A stretch of DNA of 64,000 bases from Corbicula japonica. Lineage: Eukaryota; Mollusca; Bivalvia; Venerida; Cyrenidae. The translations under genes and the position numbers were made by a program. Position 1 is the stretch's first letter, and each line of letters begins with the position of its first letter. Location: NCBI GenBank assembly GCA_038501625.1, contig JAZAYU010000037.1, positions 4,898,001 to 4,962,000 on the forward strand, read 5' to 3'. The notes under the pieces were generated by a model. It had not been told where the DNA came from. It did no database searches and saw only the letters and a program-made list of their open reading frames with translations. Of the stretch, positions 36,850 to 49,557 are shown piece by piece.

Positions 36850-38670
36850 GAGTGTTTGACTGACACAATTACACAACACCAAGGTATTCCAATTATAAAT
36901 ATTTCAAAACAAACCAGTTAATATTTTTAACTTAATTAGTATCAAATTGGAATCATCGGTAATCAAGTTTTTCATAGCATTAAGTGCTATTTGGAAGGGT
37001 AGGCAGGACCCCCCGAATAGAGCAGAATACAATAGCCCTAACAGACAGCTCAGAGATATCATGTGCGTGCGGGTGTCCTAAGCGGCGATGATAAATTTGA
37101 CATCATTAATGAGTTAGTTGATGCTTTTGAGAATGCAGGGGAGTTTTAATATGAATTAATAATTTAAGTACATCTACTAGTTCGCTTTAATTCAATATTT
37201 AATTGGGCTTCACGGGACAGATATATGCGATGTATCCGAAACATTAGATGTGTATCTCGGTGGTGTTATACATGCAATATCTCTACTGTTTTGACTAACT
37301 GTTTTGACTGGCGATCAAACCTGATTAAGATATAGTCAATGATTATATTAATGGTCATTGTTATTTAATTGTCCCTATTATTTCTATGATCTTGATAATA
37401 TTCTAATCATACAAGGTTATCATTGTTACAAAGATACCAGTGAACTATCGAATTGTAGATTAACCGAGATTAAAATCATTTAAAAACGTCAAATTAAAAG
37501 AATAATCAAGCGAACAAAATAGTGGTGCAGATTCAATTAGCGATTATTTTGTAAAAACAACTGAAGCGTTTACAATAAATTCTGTCATGAAATTTTCTCG
37601 ATCATATCAAATATCGGACAAGCATCGCATATAAAATGGCCTCATAGCTAGAGTGCAATGGAGTGAATTGTTGTTTAGTTAGAAGCAGGCATTGTACGTG
37701 ATTGGCGCATTACATATCAAAGACATCTGATCTTTGATTTGTATTTCATACGCGAAGTGGGGGCTGCCTGATTCGTACCAGTTCATGTCACGTCCGCATA
37801 TCATAAGTACAGTTTAATGTTGAATGTCATGGACGTGTATCATTGTATGGCAGGTGCCCTTTTGATTTAGTGAACGCGAGCCAACAAGACTTTATTAACC
37901 CTAATTAGAGGACGGTGCTTGAGAACCAGACGTCATACTATAGCCCTCACCTCTTCATTTGTAGGTCGAGTCATCGAGTCACACTTTGTTACCCTTTTGA
38001 ACAATTATGAATGTTTTAACAAATATCTCCTCTACTTAAAAACGAGATCAAATAAAAAACTAAAGCACAAATACTTAAGTTGACATACGGTAATGCAAGA
38101 ATGAGTAAACATCACGAATGTTCGGTTCGGAAGTCAAATCCGACCTTTGATACATTGTTTTTGGATGTATAACCAGCTCCATCGGCCCAGATTTCCGCGT
38201 CCTATCCTCACACTCGTGAAACACACTTATAAGCAGAGTATGCTTTCATGCAGATTTTGAGCCGTTACTGGGAGAGAAAAAACACGTATTTTTTTATGAA
38301 GGCACACATGAGCGCTTGTTGCTGCTACATCATGCTGTATTCCGCTGCACTGGATACTGTTTTATGTGCGTTACATAGCAAATCTTATAACGTAAATATT
38401 TACAAATGATGCAGCAAATTAACACAATGGTAAACCACAAATATGAACAACTGAACAGATGCCAGTTAAAGAAATACATTTATTCTATGCAGTGGTGAAG
38501 GGATAAACCTCCTGCTTAGAAAACATTCCGATTTATCAAGAGGAAGACCATGTCGTTAGATAAAATACGTGTAGCATCCCTTCCGCACTTTTTGATATTC
38601 TTAATTTCTATAAAGATTTCCACATCGATGTGCAGTAACGTCCAGGCCTCAATTTTATAAAAACTTAATA
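36850..38670. other. Intergenic, no gene recognised
   Basis: AT-rich DNA upstream of the aminotransferase-like gene. No exon with convincing splice sites and no obvious repeat structure. Confidence 0.4.
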
Positions 38671-38677
38671 AAAAGCA

Positions 38678-38761
38678 GTATAAAACTGGTCGCCATTTAA
38701 GCCCATTAGATGCTTGAGATTTGAAACTGGTTTCACATCTCAGTTTTATAATCTTCAGCAT
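38678..38761. mobile_element. Palindromic MITE, 'GGCTGAAGGTTATAAA' family, partial copy 3
   Basis: Contains CATTAGATGCTTGAGATTTG, AAACTGGTTTCACATCTCAG and TTTTATAATCTTCAGC. The left half is missing or degraded. Confidence 0.6.
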
Positions 38762-38971
38762 ATTTCATAATTTACTTTTACAGGAGCAATGTTAAATTAT
38801 TGCTGTATGATTAATTTACCAAATAAATCCGGTTCCCCATTTTTTCGTAGCAATGCATTGGTCATTTGATACGTTTAACTGACCGCTGATCAAACAAATT
38901 AAAATGTATCATACAAATATAAATTTATTAAGTGGTTTTGCTTTAAGAATCGACCAGACTGCATCATTTTA

Positions 38972-39079
38972 AATATCATATACCCTATGAATTTAAAGCA
39001 TTCTGATTGGTCGAGAGCTCCGTACTCGCGAGTCCGAAAAAAGTGATAACTACCCATTGAATTAATAACTACCTTTGCT

Positions 39080-39111
<32 letters not shown>

Positions 39112-39171
39112 TTCATCATCATCATCATCATCATCATCAGAATGCTTTAAATTCATAGGGTATATGATATT
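38972..39171. mobile_element. 200-bp inverted-repeat element with (ATC)n loop
   Basis: Left end AATATCATATACCCTATGAA then TTTAAAGCATTCTGAT. Right end is the exact inverse, ATCAGAATGCTTTAAATTCA then TAGGGTATATGATATT. The loop is mostly an ATC microsatellite (39078-39138) with one interruption. The near-perfect arms of about 36 bp suggest a young insertion or strong conversion. Confidence 0.8.
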
Positions 39172-39354
39172 ACAAGTAAATACTAATGTTGAGGTCGATA
39201 TGTAGTTTTGCGGACCTGGGTAGTGTGATATCGACCGAGGACGAAATAATATACAATTAAAATATACAGGTACTTATATTTACCCAACAAACAAGGGGCA
39301 ACATATATAACGTTACATTATAGATAAAACACCTGAAGCCATATAATTCTCCGT

Positions 39355-39530
39355 GGGGTATGACTTATTATCCTTGGGCAAACGGAATAGATCCAGATCA
39401 ACCGGAACATTTGTGCCGTATGAACAAGATCTACACTGTTCACTTTTTGATTTATTCGGTTATTTCGGACGGTAGATTTTAATCAGTCGCTGTTCGTAAA
39501 TGTGACAAGCCGTATATATGGAGTAAAGGT
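39355..39530. mobile_element. TTAA MITE family, diverged copy 5
   Basis: AATAGATCCAGATCAACCGG, CAAGATCTACACTGTTCAC and GTATATATGGAGTAAAGG keep the family order, but the termini are eroded. Confidence 0.55.
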
Positions 39531-40229
39531 ATAATAATCAAAGTATTTGTAGTGTCTCTTTGGATTCAATGATCCCTTTTGAGTCATAAAGTAATAATAG
39601 AAAATCAAACAAAACTACATATCTTTAATTCCAAATGTGTTCTGCATCGTCTACGTTCTAGCATCGTCTATGCAACTTAGCGACTTTCTTAGCAAACCCC
39701 AGGCCAAAGACCCATATATTTATATATATAGAAGTGTTTGCCCAGGCACCCCCTCAACCAAAGACAACAAGAACAATCAAAACAGTGTAGCTACGAATGG
39801 AAGACACGTAAAGGCCTTGTAATTAGGTTAAGTACAGTATTTGATGGACAGGCGGAACGCTCTTGTGATCTTAATGTTAATTGGCCATATCAAACCATGT
39901 GTAGGATGGTACCGTTTGTCTTTGTGAACGTGACCACGCTTTCAAAAAATATGTAGCAATGTTAGTTTGACGTAGCAGAAAATAACACTATCTGAAAACA
40001 GACTTATTTAAAATATTTAGAGGTGATTTTGTGATACGACAAACTGTCTAGACGATGTTTATATAGATGGATTCTATTGTTATACAACTATTGCGGATAA
40101 AATATTTGCAAATAATTTTTAACAAAAAAAAGTTTAATACAAAAACGGAAGTATAATAAACACAAACCAGACATAAGTAAAAAAATGCGGCAGACTGCTT
40201 AACTGAGTCCGACAAAAGTTGCAACTCTT
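39531..40229. other. No gene recognised
   Basis: No supported exon. Short open frames near 39640-39960 lack splice or homology support. Confidence 0.4.
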
Positions 40230-40402
40230 CTGTGGTATCATAAAATTTCGCGAGGACGAATTTCCGCGCAAAGCAGCAAATGGTATTCCCGCATTTGGAC
40301 TTTTCTATAGTAACATGATGTAATTTCGATGGGATTATAATTCGCGCATTTACGCAAAATCTAGCGAACTTTAAACCCGAGCAAAATAAAATGATTCCAC
40401 AG
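40230..40402. mobile_element. MITE with CTGTGGWATCAT ends, copy 1
   Basis: Starts CTGTGGTATCATAAAATTTC and ends ATAAAATGATTCCACAG. Subterminal TTTCGCG/CCGCGC words. Same family as 42785-42993. No coding capacity. Confidence 0.65.
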
Positions 40403-40420
40403 TAGTTTAACTAACCGTTT

Positions 40421-41453
40421 ATGCGAACCCTACAAGTGACCACGACATTCAATGTAGCAAATCAAAACAACTGTATGATCATTGATTCGAAACAAAGATT
40501 CAATAATAACCATGAATTCAAATTAAATGTTGGAAATAAATTGCTTCAAGATGTAAAATCACAAAAATTACTAGGCGTCCATTTTGACAACTGTCTTAAC
40601 TGGAGTACACATATAAACCAAACTTGTAAGCATGAAAATTATGTTTACTTAAACGAATTTCATTCTTTCTAACAATGGAAATGAAACAACTCTTCTATAA
40701 TGCATGTATTGCATCTACTTTTGAATATGGCTGTATTGTTTGGGGTAACGGTAACCGTCATGACTTAAACAGAATTTACAAAATTCAGAAACAGAGCAGC
40801 AAGAATAATTCTTAAAAAAACCTGTTCGTACACCTACGAAAGATCTTTTTCATATCCTAAAATGGCTTTCTTTTGATTCAAGATGCAAATATCACACTGC
40901 ACTATTGGTCTACAAATCTATACATAATTTGGTTCCAAAATAAATCACTAACCTCGTAAAAGTATCTAATAACCGTCGGTATAACTTTCAATCTTCTTCA
41001 AGAACTGACATTGAACACTTTAATGGAAGAACTAACTTAATTAAAAAATGGTTCAGCTATACAGGAATGAGCGTATGGAATGATATTCCTTTTGAGATTA
41101 GATCTGTCTCTTCCGTATATTTATTAAAAAACATTTGAAAACATACTTGTTTCACAAACAAACTCTTTAATTCGTTATTACTTTTGTATTTATATATAGT
41201 TTTCACATAATTTTCCATGATACATATTCGAAATCGAGATTTTCATATAGTGTATATGATTGATTGTGGCTGTCTTTAAGTATTCATGTTTTATATGTTG
41301 TATTATGTGTTTTTCGTTTATTCATTTTAGAAGGCCTCATTGAAAATAAGCAATTTCTTCATCTGACTGACTTTTTAAACTTGCAAATATTGTATTTGTT
41401 TGTATTTGTTGTCATATATTTTGTCTTAATGAGTTACCTTCTTAAAATAAAGA

Positions 41454-41535
<82 letters not shown>
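40421..41535 (+). pseudogene. LINE 3' fragment: reverse transcriptase C-terminus and (ATT)n tail
   Basis: The frame at 40421-40672 contains KLLGVHFDNCLNWSTHINQ, the conserved block after the RT thumb in Jockey/CR1-group non-LTR retrotransposons. In a shifted frame it continues with LFYNACIASTFEYGCIVWG and then IYKIQK. Stops and frameshifts follow. After the coding relic come a 3'UTR, AAAATAAAGAT and an (ATT)n run at 41453-41535, which suits a LINE tail. The 5' part is missing, so it is a truncated dead insertion. Confidence 0.75.
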
Positions 41536-41536
<1 letters not shown>

Positions 41537-42784
41537 ATGACCCTTACGGTCACAATATTGACTCTAAATGTGACAAATCAAATCACTAATTAATCAAATG
41601 AATTGGTATATACGTGCGTATGTCATGAAATCGAGGCTACCGGAAGTGCGCAGTTCTGTGGATGTGACAAGACATTAGTTTCTCAAATGCATAAAATCTT
41701 CCAAAAGGAAGTTACTCTATGTACGATGTATACTCTTTAATTCAAATTTTCAGGCACGTCCTTAATTAGAAAAAATGCATAGTTTTTAAAGTTTTAAACC
41801 TGAAGTTTAAAAAATCTGTATTTTACAAGGGATTATTAAGTAATATTTTGAGTGTTTCATAAATGTTTTATCATTGATTATTGATAAAATTGTCCGTTTG
41901 TCTGTCTTTTAGTCTGTCCTTTTTATTTGTTTCAAATAAGCAACATAATCAACAGTATTAAAATATGTTTAATTCTGATGTTGATTTAATTTTGGTCTAT
42001 ATAATGGGCAAACAGCCTTATACTCATCCATAAAAAAACTCCTGATTTTTTATTTGTTAGACACTTACTTTTATTTTCAGATTAAAATCTTTATCATTAT
42101 TTCAATTAAAAAGATGAAGCCCCGATCACATATCGGAAACAACATGTCAAAATAACTTGTTCCTTCACATGCGTCTGTTACACTGTCTAAAACATTAACA
42201 GCGGACGCTATGCTAATTTAAGTATGATCATATTAGAATAGTTATTATGTTGCATCCTTTCTAAATATATTAAACAAGGGTCAAGTCGAAATAATTAAAT
42301 ATTTGATCTTTAAAAATACAGAAATAAATGCATACCTCTAAAATACAAAAACTGAATGCAGATTCTTTGATAAAATCCTTGTCGGCTAAGAGCGATTCAA
42401 CAATGTGAAAAAAAATGGAATCGCTATTTCTTAATTAGGCCCCTTTTATGGACCTAATTGGAATTAAAAATCTAGATTTACGGATTAACCAAAGGTTGAC
42501 ATTTTGTCATTTTAGTGAAATGAACTCCGGCTTATCGGTGATTTCTTTGTAGTAGGAAATGTACCGCAAAAAGAAAAACAATAATTGAAAACGAAGTAAT
42601 TTCGTTGGGACAATATTATTACAATGATTAATGGATTCGTTACAAATGAATGCGGAACTTTTGATATTATAGAATTATAGACATACTTCATGAACTTCAG
42701 CGTGTAATTCTGCAACATTGAAGTCAACGCTATCTATGGGACGCCAGTCACGTTCTCTGATGTGTTACGGTTATGTTTTTTTTA
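41536..42784. other. No gene recognised
   Basis: AT-rich spacer after the LINE tail. No exon or repeat identified. Confidence 0.4.
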
Positions 42785-42993
42785 CTGTGGAATCATAATA
42801 TTTCGCGGTAGTTTTACTTTCGCGTATTCCGCGTTAGAGATCGAGCGAAAAATACAACCCAGCGTATTCAAGCCAAAAAATATCTATTATGAGACGTATA
42901 CAACTGATATACAATCGAATTTGTTTTCGCGTTAAAATGTCATTTATGTAATCTGTGCAAATTTCATGCACGCAAAATTTAATGACACCACAC
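42785..42993. mobile_element. MITE with CTGTGGWATCAT ends, copy 2
   Basis: Starts CTGTGGAATCATAATATTTC and GCGG. Ends GCAAAATTTAATGACACCAC and AC, the inverse with substitutions. The interior has TTTCGCG and TTTTCGCG words. Related to 40230-40402. Confidence 0.6.
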
Positions 42994-43467
42994 TATACTA
43001 AAAGAAAAGTGTTTCGTGTTTTTGCCAAGTGCGTATTTTTCATACGTTACCATTTTTATGATATTTAAAAAAACAACTCGTGTTTGAGTAAGTATTAGGG
43101 TTACTGTGAGGTGGTGTTTAACGATTAATGTTATTTTGTTCCTTTGCCATTTAAAACAAAAAATTGAGCATAGCTTAGGTGCGTACCGAATGTGCAGTGT
43201 GTTTACTGCAAACTGCTCTCTAAAGGAATTACTTCATAATATTCGGCCGTCAAGCATATTCGCCCATTCTAATGTGTTTAGCCATCTTCAATAACATATA
43301 GATATGGGATAATGAAAGTTAGTCTCAATAACTAACGTCCACAGACTCATATAACATACTGACTTTTTACTGATGTCTGCAAAGTGCGGCCACCTTATAT
43401 ACAGAAGAGCCCTTGTTGGCTGTTGAATGATCTACCTTCCCCTTAACCCCAGTCTTACCCTCTTACG

Positions 43468-43533
43468 ACTTCAGCCAATCAGATGCTTGAGAGTGGAGAC
43501 TGGTTTCCTATCTCAGGTTTATGATTTTGGGCA
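43468..43533. mobile_element. Palindromic MITE, 'GGCTGAAGGTTATAAA' family, partial copy 4
   Basis: CTTCAGCCAATCAGATGCTT, GAGACTGGTTTCCTATCTCA and GGTTTATGATTTTGGGC. Only one arm is present. Confidence 0.55.
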
Positions 43534-43637
43534 CATATCAAGCAGTCATTAACAAATATCACACTAACAGTAAAATATACAAATTTCTCAAATTTGAAAG
43601 TTGCTTTTTGTAAATATTGAGACTAATATTGTATAAA

Positions 43638-43987
43638 CACACCCTGGTACCGGCTCTCCTAAGTACAGGTGGCACTCCCACATATAGCTCACAGTAAAGA
43701 ATTATGGAGGAGAGGTGGTGTAAGTATTTCTTTTGTATCTCCGGAAATTCAAAACCTTCTAAAAATGAAACATATCAGCGCCCTGGTGAAAAAGTAATGA
43801 GTATGTTCTGCAAGTGTCACAGCATTTCATCTTGAAATAAACAAACTACGGCGAGTTAAACGCGAAAGTTTGAGTCAAAAATGTCAAATGTCAAAATAAA
43901 ACGTAAAATACTCAGTAAATACTGCATTTATTCATGTTTGACACAGTATCGTACCTGTGCTTGGGAGAGCCGGTATACCAGGGTGTG
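43638..43987. mobile_element. 350-bp element with CACACCCTGG ends and 5-bp target duplication
   Basis: Left end CACACCCTGGTACCGGCTCT and CCTAAGTACAGGT. Right end ACCTGTGCTTGGGAGAGCCG and GTATACCAGGGTGTG. ATAAA flanks both sides (43633-43637 and 43988-43992). CAC-starting ends with 5-bp duplications are known from Transib-type elements, but without a transposase this placement is tentative. No coding capacity. Confidence 0.7.
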
Positions 43988-43992
43988 ATAAA

Positions 43993-45800
43993 GAGAAGAA
44001 TTAATATTTACTCAGAGATTATGCATACAAAAAGAAACAAAGTCTGAAAAAGTTCCGCGGAAAATCCGCTCGCCGTAATGTTTAATTGGATCACATAATA
44101 TATAGTAACAATGCTCCATTACGAGCGATTAGTTACGCAAAGACGGCAACACACCCCGGTGAACCATTCACGTTTATTAAGAAGAAATGAAAATATTTCC
44201 TGATTTCTTCCACGATAAGTAGATAATCTCATTTTGTTGTTGACACTGCAGTCTGCAAGGGGTACATTCCGCAATGTTTACAAATATGCGTGAAACCTCT
44301 TAGTACCATGACCAAATATCAAAAACAATATAGACAGGTTTATTAAATGGGCATGGCACCTTCATGCGCTTTTACAAGTACGTATAATTGATATGATATA
44401 TAGTTTGACTATGGTCTGGACTGGCGTTTCAAATAAGTATGGGATGATGTATTTGTATGGCTAATAAACTTATGTTTTCTTCTTGTATCGGACCTTGGTT
44501 CTTGTTTTCGAAATCTGCACCGCCTCTTTGAGCCAGACATATTACATAAATTTTGTGTATATTTTATGTTCTCTTATGAAATACAGATTTTTCTCCGCGG
44601 TATAAAATTTGATATGTTCACTGTTATGAAACTATGGATTACCATTTTTCACGCTTTTCCCCAAACTACTTTTTCACTTATCAAACTTACCTTCCGTTCC
44701 AATTATATAGATTGAGATACGAGTGAACACGAGAAACTGATTTTTTCACTAGAGGCCTACCAGTAAAAGTTTTTTGTGGTCACGGAAAACTTGTTGCAGG
44801 CGAACTTGACAAATATCCTCTATGTATTTTACGACTAACAAATGCTGGCACAGAAATTGTTGTTTTCCCAAGGTGATGATCTCGTTCTAAGTTGGCATTG
44901 TCCTTGTTTAGTAGAGACGTTTTACAGGGTTATATAACGGACACTTAGACCACAGCTACCGTCCGCTGGACAATCAGTGGCCAGTATTACCGTTGTCTAA
45001 ATCCCGTAGACAACTCTTTGGCGTTGTCTACGAAGGTTCGTGAAGCACGTGCATCTCGTGTACTATCTCATATTAACAAGTGGACGGTCGATATCTTAGT
45101 GTCATACTGTGCTATCGATACATGTTTTTGATTATTGTAATTGCTATGTCATATACAACAAAGGAAAATATCAAAATCTCTTAAACGGCAAATACGCAGT
45201 TCCGTCAAACTTTGCAAAATCAATGTTATTGGTGTATGATTATGTTTGTTAAGAAAGAAAAATAGTTAGACCTAAAAAAATCTTAAAATTCTATTTGCAA
45301 TAAATCATTAAAACGTAGAAACACGAAACAACAATTCAAATGCACTTATGCGTCAAATTATTCAACAATATCTAAGGGCCTTGAAAAGAACTCTCAATTA
45401 TGAAGAGAGAAATCAGCATTTTTTTATCATCCATTTTCGCGACCAGGAAATGTCATAAACACATAAACAAATAACCCGTATTCTATACATTTGTTAGAAA
45501 AGAGGCTCTTAGATATTGTTGTAAGTAGCTCATTACTCATGAATGCACTTAAATTGATATTAAGTGTTGCTTCGTTTTTGTGTTGTATTTTGCATATGCA
45601 GTTTTAGGGATTTTTTAGTCTAACTATTTTTCTTTACTGTTCTAACTTCTCTTAACGTAAGTAAAATAAACATTCACAAATAACAATAATTTGTGCTAAG
45701 TTTTATTGAACTGCATTTTGCCGTTAGAGAGATTTTGATAATATTTTTTTATAATCAATGATAGTGCACTGACAACTGCCACAGAACCTTGAGCATACAA
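43993..45800. other. No gene recognised
   Basis: No exon with supporting splice sites and no recognisable repeat. Confidence 0.4.
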
Positions 45801-45803
45801 ATT

Positions 45804-46032
45804 AAATAAAAGTACACCGTGTATTTGGTTTCATTTTTAAAACATGGTAACAAGATTGCAATATTTATATTTACAAGTTTTAACAAGGCAATTTTATAGA
45901 AAATTATACAATAAATTTTCTTTGTCTTCAACTATTTCATGAGAAGTTAACGGTCAATATTTAGCCGTTAACGTCTTTAAAATTTAATACACTGACAGAT
46001 ATTATCAATACTGTTGTTGTTGTTGTTGTTGT

Positions 46033-46087
<55 letters not shown>

Positions 46088-46316
46088 TAAAAGTACACCG
46101 TGTATTTGGTTTCATTTTTAAAACATGGTAACAAGATTGCAATATTTATATTTACAAGTTTTAACAATGCAATTTTATAGAAAATTATACAATAAATTTT
46201 CTTTGTCTTCAACTATTTCATGAGAAGTTAACGGCAGATATTTAGCAGTTAACGTCTTCAAAATTTAATAGACTTACAGATATTATCAATACTGTTGTTG
46301 TTGTTGTTGTTGTTGT

Positions 46317-46372
<56 letters not shown>

Positions 46373-46373
46373 T
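45804..46373. repeat. Tandem duplication of a ~281-bp unit with compound microsatellite
   Basis: Two copies (about 45804-46084 and 46085-46373) of a unit beginning AATAAAAGTACACCGTGTAT and ending in a (GTT)n(GAT)n tract. The first copy has about 7 GTT and 20 GAT units, and the second a similar tract. Apart from a few substitutions (GGTCAATATT versus GGCAGATATT) they are identical, so the duplication is recent. Open minus frames across it are microsatellite translation. Confidence 0.9.
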
Positions 46374-46929
46374 TATAAACTAATTCTTTAAAACACACAA
46401 ACATTTTATTTTTTAATGAATGAAAAAATATAAAACTTACTTTAAAACTACTTAAGTTTTTTAATGTGATTAAATTTCTGACTAAAATTACAAATTTACT
46501 CACTAGTACATGTGGCTCCTTTTATACACGAATTGTGAATGACAGAAGTTTGTGTGACGGCTTGCAAAGTGTGGGGGATCGATGATTTGTGCACGAGAAT
46601 TTCGGGGTTTTGCAGTCATGTGGTCTAAGTCGGATAGACACCTCGTGGAGTGGCTAAGAAAAAAATATTTTTCATAGACCACTCCACTCATTGTCTATCC
46701 TTTACAAATTTTATTTGCATCCCAGAGTTTATCTGATATATTTAAGATCACGAATTGAACGTGACTTTGGAAGTCGTTGATATTTTGGGATACTTTTAGC
46801 CGCTTATGACCTAGTTCTGTCGTTTTGCACTCAGACAGTTGGCACCGTGATGGTCGCGTTCTTAGTAACTTCTTACCTAGCATAATAAAGTGAATCATTG
46901 ACGTTCATCCTGGTGACTTTTGAACACTC
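46374..46929. other. No gene recognised
   Basis: Minus-strand frames at 46503-46691 and 46695-46898 are open but show no homology or codon pattern that I recognise. Confidence 0.35.
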
Positions 46930-46997
46930 TGATGATCTACATATTATAATCGACCAAACTTGAACTATGAAAGGTAACACCGGTTAACAGCGGCACA
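46930..46997. repeat. Inverted partner of 58180-58252
   Basis: ACATATTATAATCGACCAAA, CTTGAACTATGAAAGGTAAC and ACCGGTTAACAGCGGCAC are matched in inverse orientation 11 kb away. It may be the end of a dispersed element. Confidence 0.6.
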
Positions 46998-47579
46998 GTG
47001 CGTGTTCGCTTTAGACAAGTCCGTCTAAAGCTGTAGAATGCTGTTTCGTTCTCATATGTGCAAGAATGTGAATGAAACAATTTTTGGACATTGCATTTTC
47101 GGCTAATAAGCTGATCTAAAACGACAGTTTAAATTATGCGTTGTAATTTTCCAACGTATAGACATAATGTAATGCGTCTTTGTTTTACATGTAGCACAAT
47201 GGCCAATCGTATCGTAGCCGAGTGAGCCGAAGATCGGCGACGATAACACTGGATAAAAAACGTCGTTTAGGCACAATTTAATTTAATCGTTTAATTTTTA
47301 TTGGATGTCATACTAAATATAAGTTTTCTTTTACATATTTCCTTTTTACGGGGTGGATTAAAACTGGTGATAAATCTAACCACGTTGCAATCAAATTAAT
47401 AATTTACATGGAAGAAGCAAAATTGATAAGTTTGTCAACACTAAGTATTAGAAGGCAACGACAATCAAGATATAAATATATTCCAATTGTTACAGAATAT
47501 GGTCAAAGTTTCTGTGACAGAGCAGCCTTATTAATCGCCTAAACTTTAAAAGAAATATGCTCGGTTCCCGTCATTCTGT

Positions 47580-48060
47580 TAGGTTATGATAATATTCTGT
47601 CGTGTGCGTAATACATTATGTTCAACCATACAAATATACTGTTCAGTAGAACAAACATTATGTTTAGTCGAAGCAGTGTATTACTAAGTGTTTCTTTCAT
47701 AGTCTTTAGTTTCAATGACATGTTGTTGGGTGACACAATTATTATGTTCAGTTATGATCATATTCTGTCTGGTGCTATACTCCGATTATGTTCAACCATG
47801 AAAATATACTGTTGAGTAGTACCATCATTATGTTTAGTCGAAGCAGTGGTTTTTAGTCGAAGCATGCTGTTGGATAGTAGAAGTATCATGTTCAGTTATG
47901 ATAAAATTCTATCCGGTTAGTAATTCATTACGTTAAATCATGGAAATTTTGAGTTGTTTCAACATTATGTTTAGGCGAAGCAGAGTATTATACTGAATGA
48001 TTCTTTTATTATGTTCAGTTGCAATGACATGCTGTTGGGTGGCACACTTATTATAGTCAG
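47580..48060. repeat. Degenerate tandem repeat, ~145-165-bp unit, 3 copies
   Basis: Copies start near 47586, 47752 and 47897 with GTTATGATMATATTCTGTC. They share CATTATGTTTAGTCGAAGCA, AAATATACTGT and CAATGACATGYTGTTGGGTG. Related sequence lies at 58285-58355 (same strand) and 58505-58605 (inverted). Confidence 0.7.
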
Positions 48061-49346
48061 TAATTACAAGTTTTAGCTTTCAAAAAAGCTAGTCGGTCAT
48101 TAGCAGATAAACAAATAGAATAAGTATGTATTTGTGATTGCATTTACTTTTCGACCACCGGAAGTCTAGGATTTGTCCAGTTTTCTGTCGATCAATGTCA
48201 CGTAGATTGTATCTGACAAACAATTTGTGAATTAAGTTGCAGTCAAGTTTCAAGTTTATTTCCAATTACATTTCTCTGTATGTACAATACATAAACAAAA
48301 GAACATATATACATTACAAATGCTGTTACTTTAAAGCATGCAAACAAAGTTGAACACAGCTGATGTTTGATTTATTGAAACATGAAGAAGACGTGTATCG
48401 GCAAAATACATTAATATAAATAATCATGTTTCTGGTAGACGTAATTATTATTCAGAACGAGTAGAAATAATTACGTTGTTAAAGCACCATCGAATTGGAT
48501 GAATATGTAGGTACCATAGAACTTTCCACAGTCGATGCTTATTGGTACAGTGAACAGAAAAGCGATGCTTATTATATTCAGTATTCATTACCAACATAAA
48601 GTGTAGTTTTAGTTAAGTCAGCAGATCTGGTCAAACTTGAAGTTGACGAGCGTTAGAAGTCAGTAAACAATAAATTAGGATGCAGATGCATTTATTTTTT
48701 TCACTTAAGCTTTATGTTGCTCATATCTTTTGTTTTAGTTAGAATGATTTTCTCTGAAACTATTACAGAAACTCAAGAAGCAATATTTGTATTTAAATTA
48801 ATCTATGATCAAAGAAATTGTCTTTATGCCACTGTTCTGAAAATTCTTCACAACTATTTCTTTACTTTAAAGGCTGGTTTTGCATTGCTTGCAGTATATT
48901 CTAGTAGAACGCCCTCACATAGAAATGATAGTGCTTGTGTTGTCTACCTTATTGTACTTTTCAAAATAATGTTATTGTTTAGTATCAACCCAAGACCGAA
49001 TCCAGATCCATCATATTGCATGTGTATGGGGAAGCAGACATTGGGGTCAGGGGTATACCCGAAAATCTTTTACAAGTTAAACTCAATTCGGATTGCAATT
49101 GCGAGGACTCTAACCGTTCACAATAGATCCCAAGAAGAGAACGCATGGATAGATGCAGTTTTAGGATGGAATCGGGGAATCAAAACAAATCACTTCGTAT
49201 TTCTTTGAAAATGCATATATTCAAGGGCAATGGCAAGTTTTGAATATTGGAGCGGCGGGTTTTTTGTAACATAAATTACATTCATTATCACTTGAATGAA
49301 ATAAACATACTTTAAGTAAGGTCATGTGAACACCAAAACCTTAAAA
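48061..49346. other. Gene-poor stretch; LINE-tail-like segment and one long open frame
   Basis: At about 48243-48275 the minus strand reads TGTAATTGGAAATAAACTTG then AAACTTG, resembling a LINE 3' end. A 164-codon plus frame at 48714-49208 contains INPRPNPDPSYCMCMGK. Its composition is not clearly coding and I do not recognise a domain. It could be a degenerate retroelement ORF or chance. Confidence 0.3.
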
Positions 49347-49557
49347 AAAAGGTGAAATATGCATATCAGGAATCGCCACATTCAGAAAAACAACCTCCCC
49401 ACACAGTCAAGAAGAAGAGAGGGAGAGAGCATGGTTAATAAAATGATCAGTTTCAAAAGAGACACCACTAACAATTAACAAAAATGAGAACCCGAGGGGT
49501 TACCGCCTTGGAACGGTCAGTGGCAAATCAAATTGCCACTGGGGGTTTAAACCAGGT
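49347..49557 (-). repeat. 3' terminal direct repeat (pseudo-LTR) of the Penelope-like element
   Basis: 211 bp, nearly identical to 53791-54002. Contains GGTGAAATATGCATATCAGG, CACACAGTCAAGAAGAAGAG and TTGGAACGGTCAGTGGCAAA then a small hairpin CAGTGGCAAATCAAATTGCC. Confidence 0.9.

Noticed and set aside
38899..39156. Minus frame with poly-Asp and poly-Met
   Set aside because: Translation of the ATC tract in the 200-bp inverted-repeat element.
41264..41536. Plus frame ending in poly-Leu/poly-Tyr
   Set aside because: It runs through the LINE tail and the (ATT)n tract; low-complexity translation.
45961..46503. Minus frames with poly-Ser, poly-Thr, poly-Ile or poly-Asn
   Set aside because: Translation of the (GTT)n(GAT)n microsatellites.
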